Of a DNA stretch of 64,000 bases, positions 1-11,118 are shown piece after piece. Numbering within the stretch: the first letter of the stretch is position 1; the number at the start of each line of letters is the position of its first letter. This DNA is from Andalucia godoyi (Eukaryota; Discoba; Jakobea; Jakobida; Andaluciidae), in the NCBI GenBank assembly GCA_009859145.1, contig VRVR01000027.1, positions 124,001 to 188,000 of the forward strand, in the 5' to 3' direction. The translations under genes and the position numbers were made by a program. The notes under the pieces are model-generated. The model worked only from the letters and a program-made list of their open reading frames with translations. It had not been told where the DNA came from and searched no databases.

Positions 1-516
1 GCACAAAAGTCTCCAGCAAGAAACAATTGCGATGCCAGTTCCGAGGTCATTTGCCAGAACAGGGTCTTCGTCGTTTTCGTCGTTGTTCAATAGAACAATA
101 GAACAAGCAGTGAATAGAAGTGATGAAGACAGAACCGAAACCCAATACGAGATTCGTCTTTGAAATGTCACAAAAAGTGAGAGAACGAACTTCTGCTTTT
201 CCAGAGGTGCTGAACTCTCTCAGTGCAGAGCAGAAGGATAATCAACTTGGAAAAGCGGAGTTGCGATGTTTTCGAGGACAAAAACGCGAAATGTGCAACG
301 TGCTTTGAAAGGAAACTCGAGCCGTTGGAGCTCGTCGGCCTACCAAATCGAGCACAGTGGACATTCAGCTGGTCATACTCTTTGAAGACACTGCTCCGTC
401 AGTTTTTTGATTGTCCTATCCGAAGTTTAGACCACCTTTCAACAAGTTCCAACAGAACACTTTAATGGTACAGTATGAAAAGTTGTTTGGCAGGCTTTCG
501 TTTGCAAGCTCCGAGA
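1..516. other. No gene recognised
   Basis: Only short overlapping open frames are present and none reads like a protein. The stretch is downstream of the minus-strand gene that ends at 517, so it may contain that gene's 3' untranslated region. I see no RNA gene or repeat. Confidence 0.5.
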
Positions 517-1992
517 TCAACGAGCGGCGCTGAACACACGCTTGGACCAAGGTAATTCATCGTCGTTTTCGTCATTCGCACTATCTGCTCCATCCGTTGC
601 TGCCGTTTCGCGATCTCGTTTCACTCGCACATTTGTAACGAGCATTGATGAGAACCAATGCTTCCGCTTCTTCGACTTGACAGACATAACGGGCGATACG
701 GAGTTCCACTCAGCAACTCGTGCTCTGTGCGCACTCAGACCATGAATAGAAAGCCGCAGTCGAAATGGAGTGCGCATCCCAATGTTGATAAATGAAAGCA
801 ACGTAGGCTGAAACCTGTCCGTTCTTCCAATCCACGTTGACGTCTCCTTTCGCTTCAGATGAAAAGGACCTCCGCAAGTGAACCGAAGTCCCTCTTCCAT
901 GACGTCAGTTGAAACTTCATGACCAACTAGCGACAGCTCCATCTCATAACCGCAAATCGTTGTAAGGTCCAACTCGTTCAAAGCTGGCAATTCAAAAGGA
1001 TTCAATTCCATTCGCAACTGCATAGTGTACATTGACGTTTTGTACCACTCCGCATCTTCCGGCTGATTTTTCGATACCGCGGATGTCCAGTTGTGGAAAG
1101 ACGTACGTCCCGTCTTGGTCTGTACCGACCAACCACACAAGCCAGGAATCGCTGGAATAGACCAATCCAACGCAGGATCTAAAAAGTCAAACTCGTTGGT
1201 ATTTTCGGTAGCGTCACGTGTTGATGGAATCTTTTCTGGTTGGGTGTGCGGCGACCCAGCTGTACTTGAATGTGAACTACTCGATGACGAACCAGACGGT
1301 CCATTGCTCATCGAAAACATTCCGGGGTTGGCTATCGATTCCCCACTATATGCAGAGGCAATCGCCATGACATCCGACGCGGATAAAGAAACGAAGTGAG
1401 GAATTGAAACGGGAGGTGGAAGAATCGTAGTTTGATTCACTGCAGACGCGCTGATACAAGAGACTGGGACGCGACCCATTTCAAGAGTTCCCAGCCGTGG
1501 TTGCTGCGGTCGCAAAGGTTTGATAGGAGTATCTGGCGGAGTTGATACTTTGCAAGCTGCATCGTTCGAATTTGCGAGCAGTGGAAACATCGGCATTCGA
1601 TGGCTTCCTGCTTCAGGGTGCGCGGCAGTCATTCCAGCACCATCGAAATCGACTCCATGAAATGCATTGACAAACGAATGTTCAACCTCGGGATTTGCAG
1701 TTTGTGCTGCAAATTTGTACAAGACGTTCGTTAAGAGAGTTGGTGATGAGTCGTATTGAGTGGAACAATCCGAGGGAGAGACGATGAAATCATCGGGAAG
1801 AAGAGTTGGAATCAAGGTTTGATCAACCCTCATGCCACCAACATTGAAATTGCTGTTCACATTCTGTCTCTGCAAGAGTTGCTCAACTCCGGAGTGATCG
1901 CCATGATGGAGGATGCGAAGCCGGATGAGCAGGTCTTGAAAGGCGCTGCAGCTTCCGATATCCGAGAGGGTGTTTTGAAGACCGTTTTGCAT
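517..1992 (-). CDS. Hypothetical protein, WYKTS-domain family (possible nuclear regulator)
   Basis: The frame is open to 2019, but the first ATG is at 1992; an upstream exon is possible. The N-terminal two thirds are low-complexity, rich in Ser, Pro, Thr and Asn with a run of serines, as in disordered regulatory proteins. The C-terminal ~200 residues look folded and contain EWYKTSMYT, GPFHLKRKE and SVKSKKRKHW, then an acidic tail. The gene at 13862-14989 shares these blocks (QWYKTSVYS, GPFRILLYS, FIKSKKPMH), so the two are paralogues. The KSKK/KKRK cluster could be a nuclear localisation signal or contact nucleic acid; this is inference. I do not recognise the family and assign no function. 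A transcription-factor-like role is one guess; no enzyme motif is visible. Confidence 0.6.
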   Translation of the reverse strand: MQNGLQNTLSDIGSCSAFQDLLIRLRILHHGDHSGVEQLLQRQNVNSNFNVGGMRVDQTLIPTLLPDDFIVSPSDCSTQYDSSPTLLTNVLYKFAAQTANPEVEHSFVNAFHGVDFDGAGMTAAHPEAGSHRMPMFPLLANSNDAACKVSTPPDTPIKPLRPQQPRLGTLEMGRVPVSCISASAVNQTTILPPPVSIPHFVSLSASDVMAIASAYSGESIANPGMFSMSNGPSGSSSSSSHSSTAGSPHTQPEKIPSTRDATENTNEFDFLDPALDWSIPAIPGLCGWSVQTKTGRTSFHNWTSAVSKNQPEDAEWYKTSMYTMQLRMELNPFELPALNELDLTTICGYEMELSLVGHEVSTDVMEEGLRFTCGGPFHLKRKETSTWIGRTDRFQPTLLSFINIGMRTPFRLRLSIHGLSAHRARVAEWNSVSPVMSVKSKKRKHWFSSMLVTNVRVKRDRETAATDGADSANDENDDELPWSKRVFSAAR

Positions 1993-2715
1993 GCTGTTCA
2001 GAGGTTGGTTGTTCCGCACCGACTGAAGAATATTGGAAGTTTCAATATATCAAGCGAAAAACTGAATCAATGAGAATGGAAGGATCGCGAAGTGTTTTTG
2101 AAGCCTTCGAGAAATTTCACAGAGTATCTTTAGACTGCACTGGAAGAAACAACCAAAATAAATAATCAAAGCAACTCAAGCGGACCACTTTGTTACGCTG
2201 CAAGATCTCGGCCGTCTCGAGGTAACGGCTTGCTTGCAAATTGCAACCGCACTTCCCTGTACATCGGACACCGCAATTCCAGCACGGTGGCGATTTGAGA
2301 TTCCCCCGGTTTTGCTCGTCCAGGTTCCACTCGCGAAACGAAATTACCAATGTTTCCCGAAATAGCCGGAAATAGCATGCCGGATTAGGATGCTTCCCGG
2401 TTTGCGGTCGGAGTTTGCCGACTTGAAGTGCCATTTGAACTTCCGAAGACAATGAAATCCGCATCTCGTGGAAACTCCTGCCAGAACTGCAACTCGCACA
2501 AGGTTGTTGCCCACACAAGAATTTTCACTGATGTTTCAAGAGACGATAAAAAATATGACAGAGCGGAGCAAATTCCGTGGAGAGACTCATTCCACAAAAT
2601 TCTTCGCAAGCACGCGATGAAGACATTCGTCTAATTCTCATCTTTGAGACTTCGCATTGAAGGCTTGATTCGCATTATGTTCGATCTCTACAAAACAAAC
2701 ATTTGCAGCAGAAGT
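1993..2715. other. Intergenic, nothing clear
   Basis: Several short frames occur on both strands (for example 2117-2518 minus and 2428-2634 plus), but they overlap each other and show no domain or protein-like composition. This is probably the shared 5' region of two divergent genes. An upstream exon of the cyclase that starts near 2716 cannot be excluded. Confidence 0.45.
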
Positions 2716-3764
2716 ATGAGCAGATCAGTGCTATGCAAACCCGGGTGGCTGCGTTGCGGCATTGCGATTGTGCCAATGGCTGCCTACCTTGCAACATCCC
2801 AAATAACCACTGACAACATTCTGTTCGACGCTGTTCTGTTTGCTCTCCCCGCGTTTGCCATCCAAACCATATTGTATTTTCACGGTATGTTTGTTGAGCG
2901 GATCCTTGTATGCCTTGTACCACACACGGTCGATGTTGATACGCACGCATTATGCACTTGCAAGGTCACTGGAGACAGTGCTGCAACACACGACGGACGA
3001 TTCGGAGAACTCGGGACGGTCTCGGATGTCCACGAACATCACACACAATCTGGCTCGACTGCAGAATCTTGCGAATGAGATACCGAAGTTTGTCCCTTCG
3101 ACGGCGCTGCAGAAGATGAAGAACGGTTGTGATGGGTCGCCACAGATGATCAACGCCGCTGTCATGTTCTTGGACATCGAGAACTACACGGGTCAGTTGG
3201 CTTCTCGGCGATTCATTGGCGCTCCTGCAGCAGATCAGCAACGCGTTTGATGGATTTGCAACTGAAATTGTGGCCCAACAAGGTGTCGTTGACAAGGTTG
3301 TGGGCGACTGCCTCATGTGCTTCTTTCCTGCACTCGCCGATACTTCCCACGACGTACGCTCTTGTCGCGCTGCCATCTCTTGTTTTGAGGTCCTCACCAA
3401 CCTTCACGAGTCATGGCAGCGACAGGGACACGACTTGCTGCAGATTCGAGTTGGCATTGCTTCCGGGGCTTGTTTTTGTGGCAATTTCGGAGCTCCTGGT
3501 CATCGAGTACAGTACACGGTCATGGGCGATGTCGTCAACATCGCTTCCCGATTGCAAGGGCTTGGCAAGAGCTACGGAGAAAGAATCATCGTTTCGCGGT
3601 CCGTCGTCGAAGGCATCATGTGGGATCCTCTTGTTTCCTCGTGGACGGCCTCGGCACTTGGGAGGGAAACCCTACGTGGAAGGGACTCCGTGTCCGACAT
3701 ATATTGCCTGAAGCAAGCAGTCCCATCTGCTGATGTCCGACTTTTTCCAGTTGTGGCTCAATGA
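2716..3764 (+). CDS. Small membrane-anchored class III nucleotide cyclase (one intron, one frameshift)
   Basis: Exon 1 begins at ATG 2716 and encodes two hydrophobic segments (around IVPMAAYLATSQ and AVLFALPAFAIQTILYF). A 94-nt GTATGT...CAG intron (2885-2978) joins it in phase to the next exon. That exon has the pre-catalytic FVPSTALQKM linker and a class III cyclase domain: metal Asp in FLDIENYTG, second metal Asp in KVVGDCLMCFF, and the Asn/Arg pair in VVNIASRL. The frame slips by one base at the GG of 3218-3219; dropping one G restores normal domain spacing, and the joined length is then a multiple of three. The Lys before the glycine-aspartate and the YTVMGD segment resemble bacterial-type adenylyl cyclases, so cAMP is the more likely product. 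Protein about 317 residues, at a membrane. The start could lie upstream. Confidence 0.72.
2885..2978 (+). other. Spliceosomal intron (94 nt) in the cyclase gene
   Basis: It starts GTATGT and ends ACAG. Removing it joins the frame of the second transmembrane segment to the frame of the FVPSTALQKM linker in phase, which no one-base indel does as well. The donor and the length match the intron at 12156-12249. No TACTAAC-type branch site is evident; GTTGAT upstream of the acceptor is a weak candidate. Confidence 0.6.
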
Positions 3765-4214
3765 ATGTGTGAACTCTGGTGGTGACAGAAAATGCTCGTC
3801 ATCGAAGATCTGCAGCTTGCTTCTGACTGATGAGAAGTAATTCTGCAACGAACATGATCGAGAAAATGAAAGAAAGAGTGGTTGTGAGGAGGCTTTTTTT
3901 AAATGTATTCTAAATAAATGCTTGGTTTGTGAATGGTTTATAAATAGCTGGTCATTTTTGGAGATTCTTTCTGGTTTACCGCGCTGGCGGGGACTCTATT
4001 CCTGGACGTTCGCCGGAGCAGAGCTTGCGTGCACCTTCCCAATTCGGATCAGAAAAAATATAAATGGTCGGGTTGCTGATTCTGCTTGCATTCTTGTTCG
4101 GTGCGTCAGCAAATAACGAGCATCGGTCCAATCAAATTTAAATCGAGAAGAACGATGGACAATGGGCTATAGATAGTCCGGTATCAGTAACCTTTGGTTG
4201 AGTGAGAGCCATTA
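3765..4214. other. Intergenic, nothing clear
   Basis: This region follows the cyclase stop. It includes an AATAAA-like stretch near 3911 (CTAAATAAATG), which could be part of a polyadenylation region. No open frame of note. Confidence 0.4.
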
Positions 4215-4951
4215 TTGGAACTGGAACCCCGGATCTGTTTCTCGACTATCGACATCATCATCGTCTGCTTCGAAACTGTGATCCCACGAAGAAGTCAGCC
4301 ATTTAACGTCGAAAATGACGAGATGCGGGCATTCATGGCCTCGCACTCGCACGTTTTGCATCTTGAAGAGAATGAACTCTGCATGTTCGGATGGCCGTGC
4401 CGAATCGATAGCATGCAAAGCTCTGACGAAGATTGGAGCTCATGAAATTCCAGTCTTCGCAGATCCTCCCGTCCACTTCGTTGGCAGCAGACGGAAAATC
4501 GCTTGATTCCTCTTTGTGAAACCTTCGCCTGCAGGATGATTGGAAGTGCGTTGCGATGGTTACGATGGCGGGTTAAGCCGTCGTTGTTCGATTCTCTCTC
4601 AGGGCACCTGAATCTCGCAGAACCTTACGTTTTGAGTTCACAGCGCTGGGTGGGCAGACTGCGAATGCAGGCTCTGGAGAAATCCAGGAATGTCTCCAGG
4701 GAGGGCTGATGCAAGCACAAACCGGCATGGAACAATCGGACAAAGAAGGCAAGGCACGATTCCACTTTTGGCACATCCAATTGAATCTCCAGCTATTTTT
4801 GGAGCCCTCTGCTTGCACTAAGGATTACGGTAGGGGACCGACACCGTTGGGCGTGCAACTTCAACCACATTCAGAAAGAGAAAATGTGCAACACCGGCCA
4901 GCGCGCCCCTGCAGGCAGTCTTTTCGATGATCAAGTTGCTAACGGCTTCCA
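4215..4951 (+). other. Possible broken coding region, unassigned
   Basis: Short plus-strand frames follow one another (4215-4445, 4503-4709, 4709-4930). Parts look protein-like, such as the acidic C-terminal piece HSHVLHLEENELCMFGWP, but no single frame is open and no domain is recognised. They may be exons of the gene whose last open frame is 4952-5362, or remnants broken by indels. Confidence 0.2.
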
Positions 4952-5362
4952 ATGTCCAAACCAGTGTCTGCTTTCTACAAGGAAGTGATCAGGACCACAC
5001 TGCAGACTTGGGAGCATATCCTGGGCTCCAATTCGTGGGCGAAATTGCCAACATTGTGTCGGTATCTTGATTGGGCTGATCATTTGCTCGAAGCATTTGA
5101 TCTGTTGTTGGATTTGAATGAGCATTCGGTCTTGGATTCGGCAATGTTCCGGTCGGTATGTGAAAACACTGGCCGGTATACCACGTGCACACTTGAAGAT
5201 GAGGATCATCAAATGTTCAGAGCTTTGTTACTGATGCTTCGGGAAAAGATGACCAAGATTCAGGATGGTAAGAACGATGTTCTGCACATTTCCAACCTTT
5301 TGCGCGATCTCGATTCGAACTTTGAAGAAGCCATGATCCGATATGTTCTGCCCATAATGTAA
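4952..5362 (+). CDS. Hypothetical helical protein
   Basis: A 136-residue frame begins with ATG. Its composition is helix-friendly, with repeated Leu, Glu and Asp patterns (for example LDWADHLLEAFDLLLDL and ALLLMLREKMTKIQD). There is no signal peptide, transmembrane segment or recognisable motif. Possible coding pieces lie directly upstream, so this may be the last exon of a larger gene. Function unknown. Confidence 0.4.
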   Translation: MSKPVSAFYKEVIRTTLQTWEHILGSNSWAKLPTLCRYLDWADHLLEAFDLLLDLNEHSVLDSAMFRSVCENTGRYTTCTLEDEDHQMFRALLLMLREKMTKIQDGKNDVLHISNLLRDLDSNFEEAMIRYVLPIM

Positions 5363-6130
5363 ATAGAATTTCATTTGTGTGTCTGATCTTGCTCTCTTGA
5401 TTGAAAAATCAGCTCACACGAAAGTGTTACGGATACTGAAATTCAAGTGCGAGAATGAAGATCTACGTGAAGGCAACAGTCGGCATCCTGAAGTGGAGAC
5501 GGGAGCAGACCAAGTGTAAAGAGGGCGACAGACAACGTCCACCTCGGACCGACACATTTCAGCTTGTCCAAGTTGGCATTCACATAACTCAACAAGAAGC
5601 TGTATAAACCCTTATTGCTCAGATTCGGACGAATGGGCATACTGACACGTTATGTGAACTCGGTGAGCCAAGTCACGAAACGTTGCAAATCATGAAAGTC
5701 TCTCATGATTTTTAGTGCATGCTCTACGAAGCTTTCGAAAAGGAGCTTTGTGTACCCACTGAAGAAGCTGCCGTATGCCTTCCTGCTTGTCCGATTAGAC
5801 GTCGATCATGATGGCACAAGCGGGCTGGAAGGATTCTCATAATCGCAGAGGAATCAAAACGTGTCTGTGGCTGGTCGACATTAGATAAGATTCGTAGAGC
5901 CGACTTGCTGTTCACACTCCCTTTCAAGAAAGCAGCTGGCGATTGCAACGCCATTTGAATGGAAGGGAAGGCGTGAGTGTCACAAATGATAGGAAATCCA
6001 GTTCATCATCAGCTAATACATTCACGAAGCAGTAAATCGTTTTCACAAACACTCTGCGGCAGACGAAGAATATAAAATACATCCGAAAAGCAAAACTCTC
6101 CACCGTTACAAAACATAAGGAATATTTCTG
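5363..6130. other. No gene recognised
   Basis: Only short frames without domain resemblance on either strand. It lies downstream of the arsenite methyltransferase remnant on the minus strand. I looked for the missing C-terminal part of that protein here and could not find it. Confidence 0.45.
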
Positions 6131-6660
6131 TCAATCCAAGTGCTTTCGTTGCGATAAAATGACGACGCAATTCGAAATCACGAGATCCATAGACGAGCCT
6201 GCAACATCTGCAGGAACCACATACTCACTGAAGCCCTGGACAAATCGAAGATTCACATATGGATACTGCAATACATCCTGGCAAAAACGATCAACATGGC
6301 ATCGTGAAACGTCGAGTCGCTCGACGGTTATGTCCACTCCCGTTACAGACCCGGCAGGTCCGACCATCACAGCAATCCCTACCAGAACCGGGGTCGGAGG
6401 TCCAGATTGTGCAAGTCGTCGATGCCGGTGTGAAGAAGCGTCACACAGTCATGGTACTTGGACAGTATTTCATCCGGAATACGATAGAGGATGGAGCGTA
6501 GTCGAGCAGGAGGAGGACCGGAGTACAACACGCGGACGTTTTCAAGTCGGCAGGTGAGCCAAGCACCTTGTCATAATGGCGCTGCACAGAGTCGTACAAA
6601 GCATCTGCGGAGTCGTTGTCACCTTTCGACGTTGAACGCGATACCGCAACGCTATCTATG
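6131..6660 (-). pseudogene. Arsenite S-adenosylmethionine methyltransferase remnant (AS3MT/ArsM-like)
   Basis: Read on the minus strand in three frames, pieces match AS3MT in order. They are an N-terminal YDSVQRHYDKVLGSPADLKTSACC-like block, then LRSILYRIPDEILSKYHDC, then the SAM-binding GSGRDC, then VGPAGSVTGVDITVE and DLVISNCVVILSQRK. The cysteines that bind arsenic in this family (in SACC, in KYHDC and in SNCV) are visible; the C-terminal part with the last cysteine and the end of the fold is absent. At least three frame changes interrupt it; one sits at the GGGG of 6390-6393. A few residues are missing between the GSGRDC and VGPAG blocks, which a single miscalled base cannot explain. An intact family member has roughly 370 residues; about 170 remain. 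The family methylates As(III) in the cytosol. Best read as a decayed gene. Confidence 0.68.
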
Positions 6661-6960
6661 AAGGGAAAAAAATTCGAGTACAGAGAAGATACGAAATTGA
6701 GGGAAACACGGAAGAAAGAAAATAGATGGAAGAAATTGGGAGAGATTTTTGGATGAGCAGGATATCGAGAACACTTTTTGTCCCCTCTGTGAGTCGGTGA
6801 AATCTGAGACTCATGGGGAAGTTGCGAGTTCGGGGATTTTCGATTTCACCAGGACTTTTCTGCGAATTGCATTTCTTGTTGTCGATTCTTTTTCCTTGTT
6901 TTTCCTCTGCTTTCTTTATTTCTTCCAACCTCCTTCCTTCCTGCATCCACTATTCCAGTC

Positions 6961-8831
6961 ATGAGTTCGTCTGTTCCGAATGATGAAATCCAGAGGCTGA
7001 TCGCGAAAATCGAGCAGTTGAACCGTGCAAATGAGAAGAAACGCGAAGAAAAAGAACGAACCTAATTTGCTCTTGAACAAGAACGGAAGGAGAAAGAATT
7101 GACGCAAATAGCCGTTGATCTTGAAAGACAAGAGAAGGAGAAGGAATGCCAAGAGAAAGAGGCGGAGCATCAAAAAAGACTTGTTGGCATTGGGGTCGTC
7201 GCGCAGCCACACCACCAGTCTGTTCACCACGAACGTCTCTCTTGACTATTTGTTTCCCTCTCTTTCCAACCTTCCGTACTGGGATGATTTCCAGGCAATG
7301 TAGAGCGAGACGGTAGGGGCGCTTCCTTCGGACTCATGTTCTGAACCACTCCTTCAAGACCAGTTCCGGTTGTTCATCATGCGATTCCTCTCCAAGCACG
7401 GCGACATGCATCTGGTGGATTTTTCGCGGAGTGGTCTCTATGGACAGAACCAAAAGGTGGATTTGCTGATCTGCATCGGTCGTCTAGCTCTGCGGCGACC
7501 CATATACTCTGGATCAAGCATCGCCGGGGAACTCAAGGGATCCGATCGACTCGACGGCACACCAAAGTCCAAGCTCTCCGAGGCCATACAACAAGTGTAT
7601 CAGCGATTTGCGCACATTGTTCAGGAATCCGGAATTTCTCGCCGGGTTTGCTGGGGATGTGCGTGCAACCGGAATTTCATTGTTTTTGTTTGTTTGCGCA
7701 TTTTCGATTCCGAGTCTGGATGGGACTATGAACTGCTGGAAACTGCGCCCATTGCACTTCAAGAGGACGGTATGAAAGGCCTTTGATTCTTGTTGTCCAG
7801 CGATCCACATGCCTTGTGCGGTTGGAATGGTGCGCCGCCACCAGTTGTCTCTGAGTTGTCTTCTGGAATCGCGCGCTCGTTGTCCATTTCGTCGAGACTG
7901 GAATTGACTGGAATGCTGCAATGTGCACCGGTCCATGGTATCGGGAAGATGGATGCTGTGGAGCTGGCGACCGCGACTCTTGATGCGACGAACTCCATTG
8001 TTGTCAAGTGTTTTCCGGCATCGAAGCAAGCGGAATGGACCACCGAACTTGGAGCACTGCAGGAACTTTCCAGAATCGACTGGGGCCGTCATCGTTTCTG
8101 TGTGCCCACTCTCTTGCATTCCGAACAGTCCGATCATGGAGCAATTCTGTGCACTGCGCCTGTAGGCGTGCCGTTGCCGCTTGCATCGTGTTATCCGGAC
8201 CGCTCCCTCGTTTTCTGCACGGAACTTTTGCAGCAGTTGACCAGCATCATACTACAGTGCAGCCAGAATGGCGTGCATCACATGGACATTGATTCGCAGA
8301 ATGTGGTGCTGTTGGAGGAGGCGCAAAGCGACTCTCTGTTTCCCATATGTTTGATTGACTGGGGCGGTGCGTCATTCATACAAAAGCGAAATGCAGAATT
8401 TCACTATCACGCAGCCTTCTCGCCCGACTGGCTGGATGCGGTGGCATCGTTGGCCGATCTGTCCCGATGGCGAGCGACTGCAGGTCTGCTTGCAGCAGGC
8501 CATGTTGACCACTATGTGCATCGCTTTCGACGACGTGCTCTCGTGGCTGCCGCCAATGGCAATCGTTCTTGATAAGAAAAACCTGCTACAGGATTCGCAT
8601 ACCCGTGTGCGAGCAAAAACGGAATTGTTTTCGATTCGAACGGAAATTGTCGCTCATCTCCTGGATGTCTCGCTTGACACGCCTGTTTTGAACGGCCTTG
8701 GACCTCTTCGTTTGTTTTTCCAGCAGCTGAGGGATGCGGTTCCATCACTTTTTGAACTGGAAGAGCGAAGTAGTGCAGACAATGCGATGGCAGTTCGAAT
8801 ACGAGAGTTTTGCGTGACATCGAGATTGTGA
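6961..8831 (+). pseudogene. Decayed coiled-coil / restriction-endonuclease-fold / kinase-like protein (Crinkler-type architecture)
   Basis: It starts at ATG 6961 with a Lys/Glu-rich coiled coil (REEKERT, LEQERKEKELTQIAVDL). Next comes a segment typical of PD-(D/E)XK nucleases: VDLLICIG, then IAGELKGSD, then KLSEAIQQVYQRF. A kinase-like domain follows with the VAVK-like SIVVKCF, a downstream Glu helix, the catalytic-loop-like HHMDIDSQN and LIDWGGASF in place of DFG. REase-fold plus kinase fusions are known from eukaryotic Crinkler-type proteins. Three in-frame stops break it (TAA 7063, TAG 7301, TGA 7784), plus one-base shifts near the GGGG at 7192-7195 and near 8470. With three real stops it is probably inactive. 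The domain assignment rests on motifs only. Confidence 0.5.
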
Positions 8832-9110
8832 ATGTTGGCGATCCCGAGAACGCAGGGTGCATCTGGCTACGTGTTATGGGTCTCTCTGACCCATGATTCT
8901 GCTCCGCGTTGGTTTACAATCTCATTCTGGTTCCATAGAGATCGTGTGAAAGGACAGAACATGATCGCGATATTGTCTTTCGAAATAAACAGTCATGTCC
9001 CGGCATAGATGAAACTTGATCAATTTGGCCTGAGCGATGACAAAATGCGCTCTACAACGTTACAAAAAGAAGAGCACCATCATCTTCCACGGTTTATTTG
9101 AATCCTGGTT

Positions 9111-9542
9111 TCATCGACTTGCCGCACGGTCGTCCATACCTGGTCTCGTACCCTCATTGTAACCGTCTTCTCCCGTTTGTTGCGCCCATACCTCTGCCTC
9201 TGCCTCGAGGAATGCTTCTCGACACATTTCAAATTCCTCTACACTCTCAACTTTTCCGATTTCCTCAGCTTTCACCACGAGCGCTTCATTTTCCGAGCAA
9301 AGACGAACCCATTTTCTTGTTCGTCGCGTTTCTTCATTGATGTATTCTTGCATGGCATCGCTCAACGTCGTCGGTGCTCCCACACGCAACTTGGCGTCGA
9401 GGAATGCAAGAAAAGACTCTGCTTGCATTGACCGTCTGCTTGGGGCAGTTTGTGCTCTCGGCTCGATTGTCGCGTCTTGAGCATCCGGATTTGTGTACGA
9501 AGAGCTCCTGTGTCGACCGCCTGTGCTCTCTCGAACTGTCAT
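9111..9542 (-). CDS. Hypothetical charged helical protein
   Basis: A 143-residue frame starts at ATG 9542. It opens with a polar, Arg/Ser-rich segment and continues as a highly charged helix (TRRTRKWVRLCSENEALVVKAEEIGKVESVEEFEMCREAF), probably a coiled coil. It has no membrane segment or catalytic motif. It lies just downstream of the disrupted gene at 9620-10713 on the same strand and may be its 3' part after further frame breaks. Function unknown. Confidence 0.4.
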   Translation of the reverse strand: MTVRESTGGRHRSSSYTNPDAQDATIEPRAQTAPSRRSMQAESFLAFLDAKLRVGAPTTLSDAMQEYINEETRRTRKWVRLCSENEALVVKAEEIGKVESVEEFEMCREAFLEAEAEVWAQQTGEDGYNEGTRPGMDDRAASR

Positions 9543-9619
9543 GGACGGATCAAAACCCTTCTTGGAGTGTAGCTTTCGTCGTGGCCAGACGCTCCCTCAA
9601 ATTACTCTATCGAGGCAAA

Positions 9620-10713
9620 TCACAATCGGTCGCGACAATAGTATGGAATTAGAAACGCACATCGACCATTTTGCAGTAGATAGAGAATTGCGTCCTCCTG
9701 TGACGCAACATCACCAGGTTGAATGCTTGAGGAGGGTCTCAACTCCCTGTCGCGATAGATGAACGCCATGACTTGCGTGCGCAATTTCCATACCTCTTCC
9801 ATCTGTCACCATTCGAACTTCAGATCTTCTTGAGACAGATCCTGAAATTTCAGCAGCCGATCCTGACAGACTCGTTGGAGAGACTGCATCATGAGCTCTA
9901 CATCCTCGATAATGTTGTTCCGAAATTGTCTCAGCGGCGCCAAGATGCCATCAGTACAACGCATTTCATCTTCTAATTTCTTTGTGAACTCATCTATTTT
10001 CGCTTCTTCTTCGATGCCGGACCGCTGGACCAAAGTAAAATAAAAAGATGCAGCAAAGTGTTTGACAACAAAATATTCGATGACACCCATCCAAACGTAA
10101 ATGTCGCACATGAACTTCATCTTTCCTCGATAGAATGCAGGAGTACGCTCACGCAGACATCGAGCAACCTCTGGAAACACGAGATGCGTTTCATAAAAGT
10201 CTTGGACAGAGGCAATGAATTGCGAATTCATCCACCGTTTCGCAGGCTTTTGTTCGAATGAAGAGGATTTGAGAAGTCTGTGTAATCTCTGAGTCACAGC
10301 TTTTGAAGAAATGCTTGTCAGCGTGCCGCGCATGAGTGCCACAGAATTCCACTTTTCGAGATGTGCAATGGATTGGCCGATTCCCTCGCAGCAAGCGCAG
10401 ACGCATTGGACCACGAGATTGACTGGCTTCGACGAGTAAAGACACGACAACCGCGTGAGTTCGAAATGCTCAAACCCCGCATACTTGCAATGAGCGAAAT
10501 AGGATGATTGCGGATGTTCGTGAAGATACAAAAGTCTGGATTTCGAAAGCGAGAACAAATGTGGTGGAGAGCGGTGGGATGGCAAGAAACGCGGCTTTCT
10601 CCTTTTCGAACAGCCTTTGCTACAGGAGGAGCATATTCTTCATCCGATGACCATTGCCCCTCAGATTCATCTTCTGAGGATGAATGCTCCCCATGATCGT
10701 CATTCGAGGACAT
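9620..10713 (-). CDS. Hypothetical protein with acidic N-terminus (one frameshift, one in-frame TGA)
   Basis: The chosen start is ATG 10713, giving an N-terminus rich in Ser, Asp and Glu (SSEDESEGQWSSDEE). The frame then changes at the A4 run whose plus-strand position is 10603-10606; adding one A gives a basic patch (RKRRKPRF) and joins a long open frame to 9806. That part is Cys-containing and helical (SCLYSSKPVNLVVQCVCACC, ECK-rich C-terminus ending QDLSQEDLKFEW). A TGA at 9806-9808 interrupts the frame, which resumes as MEEVWKLRTQVMAFIYRDREL to 9620. I recognise no family. Either the TGA is the true end or the gene is a recent pseudogene. Confidence 0.42.
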
Positions 10714-11118
10714 TTGGGAAATCTGAAAGAAAATTGAGAGGAAAAACTTGCTTCCTCGAGCACAATTCTCCGAGTTTTGAGGAAAGGTCGAAGTTGAGTA
10801 CGCGTTCTGGGATTCCCAAGGATTGCGACTCATTTTTTCCCTCACTTTGAGCAAGATGCCAGAAAGCCGGCCAAGGTCCACTGCTGATCAGAAGCCGAAC
10901 AAAAAATGTGCCAGCTGAAAATCCCCGCCACAGCCGGCGTGTTGTTCAAATTTCAATCCAACCTCGGCATCAAGTGAGGCGCGGCTTCCTGCTCGCAGCG
11001 AGTCCGCTCAGTGGTCAACTGGCACTCTTTGAAAAAGTTTCCCCGGGGCTTTCCAACTCTGAATCGTTTGTCGGTTGCGGGAAACCCCTCGTAAGTGGAT
11101 TGTCGTAGCGTCATATTC
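10714..11118. other. Divergent intergenic region
   Basis: About 400 bp separate the start of the minus-strand hypothetical gene from the start of the plus-strand Kelch-b561 gene, so it should contain both promoters. I see no clear element or open frame. Confidence 0.4.

Noticed and set aside
7754-7800. A very short GTATGA...CAG intron removing the TGA at 7784
   Set aside because: It would be only about 31 nt and the spliced frame reads worse than the unspliced continuation.
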